From NCBI GenBank assembly GCA_002368645.1, contig DFEE01000018.1:1-64000 (forward strand): a stretch of DNA of 64,000 bases, in the 5' to 3' direction. Every line of letters starts with the position of its first letter. Position 1 is the first letter of the stretch. The position numbers were made by a program, and so were the translations under genes. This DNA comes from Bacteroidales bacterium UBA3810 (GTDB taxonomy: Bacteria; Bacteroidota; Bacteroidia; Bacteroidales; Paludibacteraceae). The notes beneath the pieces were generated by a model. That model saw nothing but the letters and a program-made list of their open reading frames with translations. It was not told where the DNA came from and made no database searches. Of this stretch, positions 51,105 through 58,437 are shown piece by piece.

Positions 51105-52031
51105 TTATCTCACTTGTTTTAATATATCTTCTGCATCAATTCCGAGCAGCGAAACCGCCGATAGTTTCTGCCCCATGTCTTTGAGCGAATGGCCGCAATG
51201 ATAAACGCTGTCATCCGCTATCAGCCATCGGTCGTGCGATGCATTGCGCCAGACGAACGTCTCAATCGGTTCCACATCGGTCCAGGCATTGTGCAAGTTG
51301 CGGAGACTGTTCAAATCCTTGCCGGAATAGATAGTGGCTTTAACGCCCTTTGCACGAACATCCAGCATCTCAAACGTAGCCGCATCCACGTACGCGTCAA
51401 TGATAATAACGCGCTTCTGCGCTGTCTTGATAATACGCTCCAGTAGCACACGTGCCTCGAAAAACTGACCATTGTAGAATACCTGCTCTACCGGCGGTAA
51501 ACTCGTCCGCACGAAGAAATCTACTTTGTTTTGTAACTCATGTATCTGGTCTGTATGTTCTTGTAACCTGCGATCGATACGGTCTTCTATTGCTATCAGC
51601 CGTTGGTTGACTGCATGGCCGCGAAGAACATACTCCTTTAATATCCTATTTGCCCAGCGACGAAATTCTATACCTCTGCTGCTTTTAACACGATAACCCA
51701 CCGAAAGAATGACATCCAAACTATAGTATTCCACTTGACGAACCACATCGCGATCTCCTTCTTTTTGAACTATCGCAAATTTTGCGACAGTTGGATTTTG
51801 CTCTTCGTCGGGAGTAGTATTGTTTACGCTACTTTGAGTTGTCGCATTTTTTGCGATAGTTGGAGCCAATTCCTCGCGTAAAGCATTGTTGATGTGTTTG
51901 CCGATGGTCTTGACATCGCGGTCAAACAGCAGAGCCATCTGGTTACGATTGAGCCAAACGGTTTCATCCTGCACGCGCACCTCCAACTGGAACTGCTCAT
52001 TAGGCTGATATAGAACTATCTCGTTAGCCAT
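51105..52031 (-). CDS. RhuM-like protein with C-terminal PLD-like domain
   Basis: 308 residues. The N-terminal part is of the RhuM/virulence-protein family (VWLNRNQMALLFDRDVKTIGKHINN, a helix-turn-helix-like start, and YSLDVILSVGYRVKSSRGIEFRRWANRILKEYVLRG). The C-terminal half (VIIIDAYVDAATFEMLDVRA, SHDRWLIADDSVYHCGHSL) has an HDR-x4-D motif like phospholipase-D-superfamily proteins. Between the two halves of the first domain are two similar phrases, APTIAKNATTQ and NPTVAKFAIVQ, encoded by related quasi-palindromes. It starts 3 bases after leuS and probably shares its transcript. Such proteins are common in islands and near restriction systems; function unknown. Confidence 0.8.
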   Translation of the reverse strand: MANEIVLYQPNEQFQLEVRVQDETVWLNRNQMALLFDRDVKTIGKHINNALREELAPTIAKNATTQSSVNNTTPDEEQNPTVAKFAIVQKEGDRDVVRQVEYYSLDVILSVGYRVKSSRGIEFRRWANRILKEYVLRGHAVNQRLIAIEDRIDRRLQEHTDQIHELQNKVDFFVRTSLPPVEQVFYNGQFFEARVLLERIIKTAQKRVIIIDAYVDAATFEMLDVRAKGVKATIYSGKDLNSLRNLHNAWTDVEPIETFVWRNASHDRWLIADDSVYHCGHSLKDMGQKLSAVSLLGIDAEDILKQVR

Positions 52032-52034
52032 TCG

Positions 52035-54845
52035 TTACATCACAATGTTGACAATCCGGCCGGGAACGACGATGACTTTCTTCGGCGTGTTGCCGGCGAG
52101 ATATTTGGATGTGTCTTCGTGAGCGAGGACAAGTTTCTCCACTTCCTCTTTCGGGGTGTCCTTCGGGCACTCGAGCGTGAAACGCACCTTGCCGTTAAAT
52201 TGTACGGGATACTTAACGCCTGACTCAATAAGGTATTGTTCGTCCCAAGCAGGCCATGACGCATTGACTACAAATCCTTCATTGTCACAGCGTTGCCACA
52301 TTGCTTCGGCTATATGCGGCGCGTAAGGAGCGATGATGACGGCTATTTGCTCAAGTATTGCCTTTTTGTTGCAATGCAGGGCAGCGAGTTCGTTAGTCGC
52401 TATCATAAAGGCGGGAATAGAGGTGTTGAACGAGAAGTTCTCAATGTCCCATGTTACTTTTTTGATGAGTTTATGGAGCACCTTAAGTTCTTCTTTTGTC
52501 GGCTCTTCATCTGTGACGGTCTCATATAGATTCCAGAGTTTTCTTAGGAAACGATGTACGCCGTCTATACCATTGGTGTCCCACGGTTTGGACATCTCCA
52601 GCGGGCCGAGGAACATCTCATAGAGTCGCAATGTGTCAGCTCCGTATTGGGCAACGATATCATCGGGATTGACGACATTGAACATTGACTTGGACATCTT
52701 TTCGACTGCCCAGCCGCAGATATATTGTTTTTGGGTAGGTGTGCCGATATATGGATTGTCTTCGTCGGTTGTGCCATCGGAGTAGATGAACTGAGCGTTT
52801 TGGTACTCCGGCATCCATGCCCGGAAGGCTTCAATGTCTAAAATATCGTTCTTAACGAGATTGATATTGACATGAATGGGTTGCACCTTGCCTTTATATT
52901 CGGGTTGGTCAATGAGGTTGTAGCTTATATAGAGATTACCTGTTGCTCCTTCACCGATATAGCGATAGACAAAATTAGAGCGTCCCTGTATCATGCCTTG
53001 GTTAATGAGTTTCTCAAAGGGCTCATCTTCGCAGACAACGCCCAAGTCGTAGAGGAATTTGTTCCAGAAACGGCTATAGATCAGGTGCCCTGTGGCATGT
53101 TCTGTGCCGCCAATGTAGAGGTTGACATGTCGCCAATAGGCGTTGACTTCCTTATCGACCAGTGCCTCATTATTGTGATTGTCCATGTAGCGGAGGTAGT
53201 ATGCACTAGAGCCTGCAAAACCCGGCATTGTGCAGAGTTCCAAGGGGTAAACTCCGCTTTCGACATTCGCCTTTTGACTTTCGACTACCTTCTTGTTCTT
53301 CTCATCCCACGCCCAACGTTCTGCATGACCGAGTGGCGGACGACCGTCTTCGGTCGGTTTGAACTCTTTGACTTCGGGTAACTCGAGTGGCAAACACTCT
53401 TCCGGTAGCGCATAGGGCATGCCGTCCTTGTAGTAGATTGGGAATGGTTCGCCCCAGTAGCGTTGACGGCTGAAGATTGCATCGCGCAAGCGGTAATTGA
53501 CTTTGACTTTACCGATACCCGTATTGGTGATATATTCCTTCATGGCGGCGATAGCGTCCTTGACTGTTAAGCCGTTGAGAAAACCGGAGTTAATCATAAT
53601 GCCCTCTTTGGCATCGAAGGATTGCTCGGAGACATCAGCCCCCTCGATAAGGGGTATAATAGGTAAGTTAAATGCTTTGGCAAAAGCATAGTCGCGGCTG
53701 TCGTGCGCCGGCACTGCCATGATAGCGCCGGTACCGTAGCCGGAAAGCACGTAATCGCTGACCCAGATGGGTATTTCAGCCCCAGTGAGCGGGTGGATTG
53801 CGTAAGCGCCGGTGAAGACTCCGGTCTTGCGTGTATCGGCTTGGCGCTCACGTTCGGTGCGGTGTTTGCAGTGGTCGAGGTATGCTTCTACATCGGCGCG
53901 TTGAGCGTCCGTCGTGACGCGGTTAACATATTCGCTCTCGGGAGCAAGCACCATAAAAGTAACGCCATAAAGCGTGTCTGCGCGTGTAGTGAAAATAGTG
54001 ATAGGCTCGTCTTGACCTTTAATGGCAAAGCGCATTTCCGCTCCTTCCGAACGTCCAATCCAATTGCGTTGGGTCTCTTTAAGGCTTTCAGTCCAGTCTA
54101 TCTTATCTAATCCGGCGAGTAGTCTTGGCGCATAGGCACTGACACGTAGCGACCATTGCCTCATGACACGTTGTTCTACGGGATAGCCGCCTCGGACGGA
54201 TAGTCCTTCAGCGACCTCATCGTTAGCGAGCACGGTGCCGAGGGCGGGACACCAATTGACCTTGGTGTCGCTAAGGTAGGCAATTCTATAGTTCATTAAC
54301 CGTTCTTGCTGTTGTTTCTCTGTGAGAGTCGCCCAGGTCGGATCTTCTGCTTCCCATCGGGCGATAAGTTCGCTGATGGGTTTGGCTTTTTGGCTAACAG
54401 GGTCAAAGTAAGAGTTGAACATCTTAAGGAATGCCCATTGGGTCCACTTATAAAAATCGGGATCGCAGGTGCGTAAAGACCTATCCCAGTCGTAGCAGAA
54501 ACCGATTTTTTTGAGTTGCTCAACATAGCGGTTGATATTCGCTGTTGTTGTCACCTCAGGGTGTTGTCCTGTTTGGATGGCGTATTGCTCGGCGGGCAGA
54601 CCATAGGCGTCAAAGCCCATAGGGTGAAGCACATTGAAGCCCTGCTGGCGTTTATAGCGACTATAGATATCTGAGGCAATATAGCCTAACGGGTGACCAA
54701 CATGCAGCCCTGCGCCGGAGGGGTAGGGAAACATGTCTAAAACATAGTAGGGGTGTTTGTCGGAGGCATTGGAAACTTTATATACTTCCGCCTCTTCCCA
54801 GGCTTTTTGCCACTTGCTCTCAATCTCAGAAAAATTATATTCCAT
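52035..54845 (-). CDS. leuS: Leucyl-tRNA synthetase
   Basis: Class I synthetase, 936 residues. HIGH-type motif as HVGH (48-51 in PYPSGAGLHVGHPLGYIASD), editing domain in the first third, and the KMSKS motif in EKMSKSMFNVVNPDD near residue 715. The ATG at 54845 gives the standard N-terminus (MEYNFSEIESKWQ); the frame is open 21 codons upstream but that lies in the leader. In the region before GVYPLELCTMPGFAGSSAYY the phrase VESQKANVESG is encoded by GTCGAAAGTC-type repeats seen in intergenic spaces of this window. Promoter in the copy-B repeat, leader about 130 bases with two hairpins. Confidence 0.96.
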   Translation of the reverse strand: MEYNFSEIESKWQKAWEEAEVYKVSNASDKHPYYVLDMFPYPSGAGLHVGHPLGYIASDIYSRYKRQQGFNVLHPMGFDAYGLPAEQYAIQTGQHPEVTTTANINRYVEQLKKIGFCYDWDRSLRTCDPDFYKWTQWAFLKMFNSYFDPVSQKAKPISELIARWEAEDPTWATLTEKQQQERLMNYRIAYLSDTKVNWCPALGTVLANDEVAEGLSVRGGYPVEQRVMRQWSLRVSAYAPRLLAGLDKIDWTESLKETQRNWIGRSEGAEMRFAIKGQDEPITIFTTRADTLYGVTFMVLAPESEYVNRVTTDAQRADVEAYLDHCKHRTERERQADTRKTGVFTGAYAIHPLTGAEIPIWVSDYVLSGYGTGAIMAVPAHDSRDYAFAKAFNLPIIPLIEGADVSEQSFDAKEGIMINSGFLNGLTVKDAIAAMKEYITNTGIGKVKVNYRLRDAIFSRQRYWGEPFPIYYKDGMPYALPEECLPLELPEVKEFKPTEDGRPPLGHAERWAWDEKNKKVVESQKANVESGVYPLELCTMPGFAGSSAYYLRYMDNHNNEALVDKEVNAYWRHVNLYIGGTEHATGHLIYSRFWNKFLYDLGVVCEDEPFEKLINQGMIQGRSNFVYRYIGEGATGNLYISYNLIDQPEYKGKVQPIHVNINLVKNDILDIEAFRAWMPEYQNAQFIYSDGTTDEDNPYIGTPTQKQYICGWAVEKMSKSMFNVVNPDDIVAQYGADTLRLYEMFLGPLEMSKPWDTNGIDGVHRFLRKLWNLYETVTDEEPTKEELKVLHKLIKKVTWDIENFSFNTSIPAFMIATNELAALHCNKKAILEQIAVIIAPYAPHIAEAMWQRCDNEGFVVNASWPAWDEQYLIESGVKYPVQFNGKVRFTLECPKDTPKEEVEKLVLAHEDTSKYLAGNTPKKVIVVPGRIVNIVM

Positions 54846-54880
54846 ATTGTTGTTATTTGTCTTTATTCTGTTAATATAAG

Positions 54881-54897
54881 TGAGACAGCGTCTCACC
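54881..54897 (-). promoter_or_regulatory. leuS leader hairpin 2
   Basis: GTGAGAC-AGC-GTCTCAC, a perfect 7-bp stem with a 3-base loop about 36 bases before the leuS start. Confidence 0.5.
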
Positions 54898-54926
54898 CTT
54901 TTGCGCAAACAAGTAAGACCGTCTCT

Positions 54927-54962
54927 CGTTGTTAGATACTATGATGCTATTATCTAACAACG
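54927..54962 (-). promoter_or_regulatory. leuS leader hairpin 1
   Basis: Perfect 12-bp inverted repeat: CGTTGTTAGATA (54927-54938) and TATCTAACAACG (54951-54962) with a 12-base loop. It begins about 14 bases after the predicted transcription start of leuS. Confidence 0.65.
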
Positions 54963-54969
54963 TGGTCAT

Positions 54970-55039
54970 CAATTTTGCTTGCAAAATTACTACAAAAAAT
55001 CCGAATGTGCAAATAAAATTCATTTTATTTTGCCATTTG
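54970..55039. repeat. 70-bp promoter-bearing repeat, copy B (leuS promoter)
   Basis: Near-identical to copy A. On the minus strand TTTG (55013-55010), spacer of 20, TAATTTTGC (54989-54981), overlapped by AATTTTGC-TT-GCAAAATT. Transcription would start near 54976 and run into leuS. Confidence 0.85.
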
Positions 55040-55453
55040 CAGGATTTCGCGACCGTAATTTCGGGGGAAACGTAGTGGCGGAGTCCGAAATTACTACGAT
55101 CATTAAGATTTCAGCACGGTATCTCATCGGTATCCCATCGGTCTATCGTGCCGTCAGTGTCCCGTCAGCGTGTCGTGTACGGCAGGTAAGCGCAAAAAGT
55201 GACGATTATTAAGATTCGGGCAAACAGAGCAACTTGCATACCCTATTACAGCCAAAAACATAAACCAACGAAGCTGTCAATCAGCCACTCTCAAGCCACT
55301 ATTAGCATGGAACAAGAGGGGGCGGTTGTTAAAATTCACTCATTCACAGATTCACACATCCTTGTGTGTTCATAAAACAACGCGGCACTATCTGTATCGT
55401 GTTGTGTTTGGAGAAATATTGTTGTGAGGAGAATTTATTTCAACTATATCATT
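55040..55453. repeat. Non-coding spacer with inverted and 11-bp tandem repeats
   Basis: No believable gene in about 410 bases. A 10-bp inverted repeat, GTAATTTCGG (55055-55064) with CCGAAATTAC (55085-55094), is followed by an 11-bp periodic stretch 55120-55185 (TATCTCATCGG, TATCCCATCGG, then diverging GTCAGTGTCCC-type units). The rest shows no structure I can name. Confidence 0.6.
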
Positions 55454-55858
55454 TCAATATATAGATTTATCAATCTCTTCTTGTAATTGCTTAAAAGATA
55501 AGCACTTAGACAATTTCCGGACTTTGCTTAGGCTGATAATATTATTTGTACCACATATTTCATTGATGACCTTGGTGGAAACTATATAAAACTCCCAATT
55601 GGCAAGTTCTAAAGGATTACTTTCTTCTTTCGTTTTTCCCTTATTTAGGCAGAATACATATATATCATTCTGACGTTCCTTCTTATAAGTCCCATCAGAA
55701 TTTAGAACCCAATACCCATCTTTGTACCTTGTATATGTTTGCGGAATACCAAATGTACGTCTGTTTGAAGTTCTTCCTTCTTTCTGCCAAGAATATAATG
55801 CTGGATGATATCCCTCGTAATGGAAGAAAGAGAAAAAACCCGATTGAATCTGGCACAA
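55454..55858 (-). pseudogene. C-terminal remnant of a nuclease-like orphan protein
   Basis: 134-codon frame. From residue 22 it resembles the C-terminal half of a widespread hypothetical family whose members carry a PD-(D/E)XK-like EVK...SW segment followed by DVYVFCL...LDPL-L--W-FYV; here the matching pieces are YSWQKEGR, NDIYVFCLNKGKTKEESNPLELANWEFYIV and ISLSKVRKLS. The N-terminal half, with the catalytic acids, is absent, and the first 20 residues look random. AT-rich. Recognition of the family is from memory and moderate. Confidence 0.45.
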
Positions 55859-55951
55859 TGGAAGAAAGAAATCTCAATTTTTTGGAAGAAAATCGTATTG
55901 AGGCAGAAAATGGTATAGAGAGTACGGAGTAGGGGGTAACGGAGTATTGTA

Positions 55952-56467
55952 TTATCCGTTATTATTCAAAAATGTACTGCAATATCTGTCCGGACGGCTA
56001 TATATAAAAACGTAAATACATAATGTGGGCATAGCAATCCATGCGCATAGCATAAGCAGCATGTGCGGTAACTCTGAGACGTCTATATAGGATCCTATTA
56101 TGAACGAAGGAAGATTCTTATAGGCAAACAAACTAAGTAGAAACATTGGAAATACAGACACCATCAAAGTGGACATGGATACAATTCTGCGTGCCAGTAA
56201 TCTGTATGGGTGAATCCATCCATTTCGGCAATAAGCATAGTAAAAGGCCACCGCGCACATATATAACCCTGCAATAAATAAAAATAAAATTACAGCAAAA
56301 GATGTTCCAAACAAGGAATTATCAGTAGAAATCCAGAGGAACGGATCTTCAGCCGCATCACTATAGCAAGTGACAAATAAATACAATAAAAGCACAGCCA
56401 TAAATTCAATATAAATGGCCCCAATCCATGTAAGTACATGCCACAATATGTTGAGGAAGCGAGTCAT
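55952..56467 (-). CDS. Hypothetical membrane protein, four helices
   Basis: 171 residues with four hydrophobic helices (about 10-33, 52-76, 95-118, 130-155), no family recognised. AT-rich compared with the next gene. It begins 11 bases after the SanA-like gene, so it probably belongs to that transcript. Confidence 0.6.
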   Translation of the reverse strand: MTRFLNILWHVLTWIGAIYIEFMAVLLLYLFVTCYSDAAEDPFLWISTDNSLFGTSFAVILFLFIAGLYMCAVAFYYAYCRNGWIHPYRLLARRIVSMSTLMVSVFPMFLLSLFAYKNLPSFIIGSYIDVSELPHMLLMLCAWIAMPTLCIYVFIYSRPDRYCSTFLNNNG

Positions 56468-56478
56468 ATCCGTATTAT

Positions 56479-57135
56479 TTATTCGATGTTTATTGGTTCG
56501 CCGAGGAAGTGGGGTTGTTTGCCGGTGTGGATGTCAATCACCGCTTTGGTTCGGGCGAGGCATTCGCGGAGGGTCATTCTGATCTGCCACCGTTTGAGTT
56601 GTACGTCCCGGGCGTTAAAGGCAACCGCCTCTATCCCTTTGCGGGAGGTGATGAAGAGCGCGCGCTCGTTGTGGAAGGGCTGGGAGATGATGGTAAAAGC
56701 ATTCAGTCCGAACACCTCTTTTGCGCGTATCATGGAATCCAACGTGCGGAAACCGGCATAATCAAGATATATGACGCTGTCCGGAATACCCGCCGCAACA
56801 AGATCCTCTTTGATGCGTGTCGGTTCGTCATACGTAGTACGGGAATTGTCGCCACTGACCAAAATCCGTTCTATCTTGCCGGCGCGGTACAACGTCACGC
56901 ATGCCTCGATGCGGTAGCGATAGAACAGATTCGGCTGCCCAGACCTCCCGACAGGACTTGTGCCTAACAAGAGTCCCACACGGTTGGCCGGGACAGCTGA
57001 GACATCGTCATACATTTTCCCTTCTGCCGCTTTCAGTACCGCCCTATTGCAGCAGGCAACAAAAGCCGTCACCAGAAAAATTGCGGCTACAAGTATAAGT
57101 CCTATTTGAGTCGATTTGGTCATGGTTTTCTGCAT
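56479..57135 (-). CDS. SanA/ElyC-like DUF218 protein
   Basis: 218 residues: one N-terminal membrane helix (11-28) and a periplasmic DUF218 domain with LLLGTSPVGRSGQPNLFYRYRIEA, ILVSGDNSRTTYDEPTRIKEDL, YLDYAGFRTLDSMIRA and FTIISQPFHNERALFI. These are the SanA signatures (vancomycin-sensitivity protein of Enterobacteria; a role in envelope barrier function). ATGs at 57135 and 57123 are both possible starts. Confidence 0.9.
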   Translation of the reverse strand: MQKTMTKSTQIGLILVAAIFLVTAFVACCNRAVLKAAEGKMYDDVSAVPANRVGLLLGTSPVGRSGQPNLFYRYRIEACVTLYRAGKIERILVSGDNSRTTYDEPTRIKEDLVAAGIPDSVIYLDYAGFRTLDSMIRAKEVFGLNAFTIISQPFHNERALFITSRKGIEAVAFNARDVQLKRWQIRMTLRECLARTKAVIDIHTGKQPHFLGEPINIE

Positions 57136-57201
57136 GTGGCTGCAAACAGAGGCTACCGGCGGGATAGTTGTGTCCTATACTTTTTCGGGTGTTTCACTAA
57201 A

Positions 57202-57522
57202 TTAATATACCAACTCCCAATAATCTTGCCCACGGTAATTATTACGTTCAAGGAACCTGTCTTTAATCAAGGTCGCTATGAGCGATTTTACCTCTGCTTC
57301 CGACTTGCCCAGACGGATAGCTATCTGTTTTTCCGTTTCGGTATCATATTGCCGAACCGTACGTAAGATAGCTATCTCGTCCTTATTACATTTTCTCCTC
57401 TTGCGTTCTGCGCTTCCATGAATAATGTCGTATGTGCAAGCGAATCCACCTATTTCCTGTTGGCGGATATATTCCTCGAACTCAGGAATAATGGGTTTTT
57501 CTATGTCTTGAGGGGTTGGCAT
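57202..57522 (-). CDS. Small winged-helix-like protein
   Basis: 106 residues. The C-terminal 60 residues look like a winged helix (CNKDEIAILRTVRQYDTETE, QIAIRLGKSEAEVKSLIATL, IKDRFLERNNYRGQDYWELV). Its ATG directly follows the stop of the Bro-N gene (TAAATG), so the two are translationally coupled and may act together. No family name can be given. Confidence 0.6.
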   Translation of the reverse strand: MPTPQDIEKPIIPEFEEYIRQQEIGGFACTYDIIHGSAERKRRKCNKDEIAILRTVRQYDTETEKQIAIRLGKSEAEVKSLIATLIKDRFLERNNYRGQDYWELVY

Positions 57523-58392
57523 TTATTTATCTTCCTTATCATCGGACGGTAGTTCTTCTGCTTTGCCTTCTTCTATCGGACGGAGGTGGTCCGAAGCGCG
57601 TTCCGAAGAAATGACGGAATGACCCAAACGACTCTCAATGTCCGCACGGGCGTTTCGCGCGACTTCGCCACCTTCTTTGGCAGTCTGGCGACTCTGAGCC
57701 ATGCCTTTCGGATTGCGCTGACGGGATATTTCAGTGGCAGTCACTTCGGCAAGCGTGTTTAGCGCCAACTCCACATTCGTCATGTTATCACGCAAGTTCT
57801 CTTTGGTAAGACCTTTGTGGCGTTTGTACTCGCCGGTGGTCATTCCGCTCCAAGCCTGCGTGAGGACATTCGTGAGAATAGCAAAATCCTTCTGCTCCGT
57901 TACACCGGAACGCTTCCATTCATCGGTCAACTCTTTGCGCATTTCGATGGAGCGCATCCTTTCGTTAATCCATTTGTCGGAATAACCTTGGCGGCGATAG
58001 TCCTCCACCGCCATTTGGAAGGTCTGCTCCGGGTCGATGATCTGGTCAATGCGCTGTTCGCCTAACTTAGCCAACCACTGTTTGACAGGCTCGGCTTTCT
58101 TGGATGGAACAGACTGAATGAGACGGAAAATACCTTGTAAATCAGCTACATCCGTTTTGTATTTTTTACCGTCTGAAGAAAGCAATTTCAGTTGGTGACA
58201 ATTTGTCACCGACTCATTTCCCTCTTTCTTTAGACGCTCTTTCAGTTTGTTCCAATACTTGCGTCCATCGGCACTATCCGTTAACACTTGTACTATATCT
58301 ACAATAGAGAAATAGTACTTTTCCTGCTCGGCGTCCCACACGATGCGAACACGCTTTCCTTCAAAGAGTTGTATGGCAAAATTATCGTCCAT
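57523..58392 (-). CDS. Bro-N/DinD-like antirepressor family protein
   Basis: 289 residues. N-terminal Bro-N domain (VRIVWDAEQEKYYFSIVDIVQVLTDS, RKYWNKLKERLKKEG, DGKKYKTDVADLQGIFRLIQSVPSKKAEPVKQWLA), followed by a helical region as in DinD (DPEQTFQMAVEDYRRQGYSD, GVTEQKDFAILTNVLTQAWSGMT) and an acidic/basic tail. Homologues are phage antirepressors or LexA-controlled DinD; no phage genes and no LexA-type box were found here. Downstream of tkt by 45 bases on the same strand. Confidence 0.82.
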   Translation of the reverse strand: MDDNFAIQLFEGKRVRIVWDAEQEKYYFSIVDIVQVLTDSADGRKYWNKLKERLKKEGNESVTNCHQLKLLSSDGKKYKTDVADLQGIFRLIQSVPSKKAEPVKQWLAKLGEQRIDQIIDPEQTFQMAVEDYRRQGYSDKWINERMRSIEMRKELTDEWKRSGVTEQKDFAILTNVLTQAWSGMTTGEYKRHKGLTKENLRDNMTNVELALNTLAEVTATEISRQRNPKGMAQSRQTAKEGGEVARNARADIESRLGHSVISSERASDHLRPIEEGKAEELPSDDKEDK

Positions 58393-58437
58393 TTTAATGA
58401 TTAAAGAATAAGGAATATTACTCCTTCAGCGAAGCGG

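Noticed and set aside
54846..54976. T-box riboswitch in front of leuS
   Set aside because: No specifier loop, T-box sequence or terminator/antiterminator pair could be found, and T-boxes are not expected in this phylum.
54979..55212. 77-codon plus-strand frame
   Set aside because: Consists of copy B of the 70-bp repeat and an inverted repeat; no independent coding signal.
57523..58392. Prophage
   Set aside because: Only antirepressor-like genes; no integrase, terminase, capsid or tail genes in the region.
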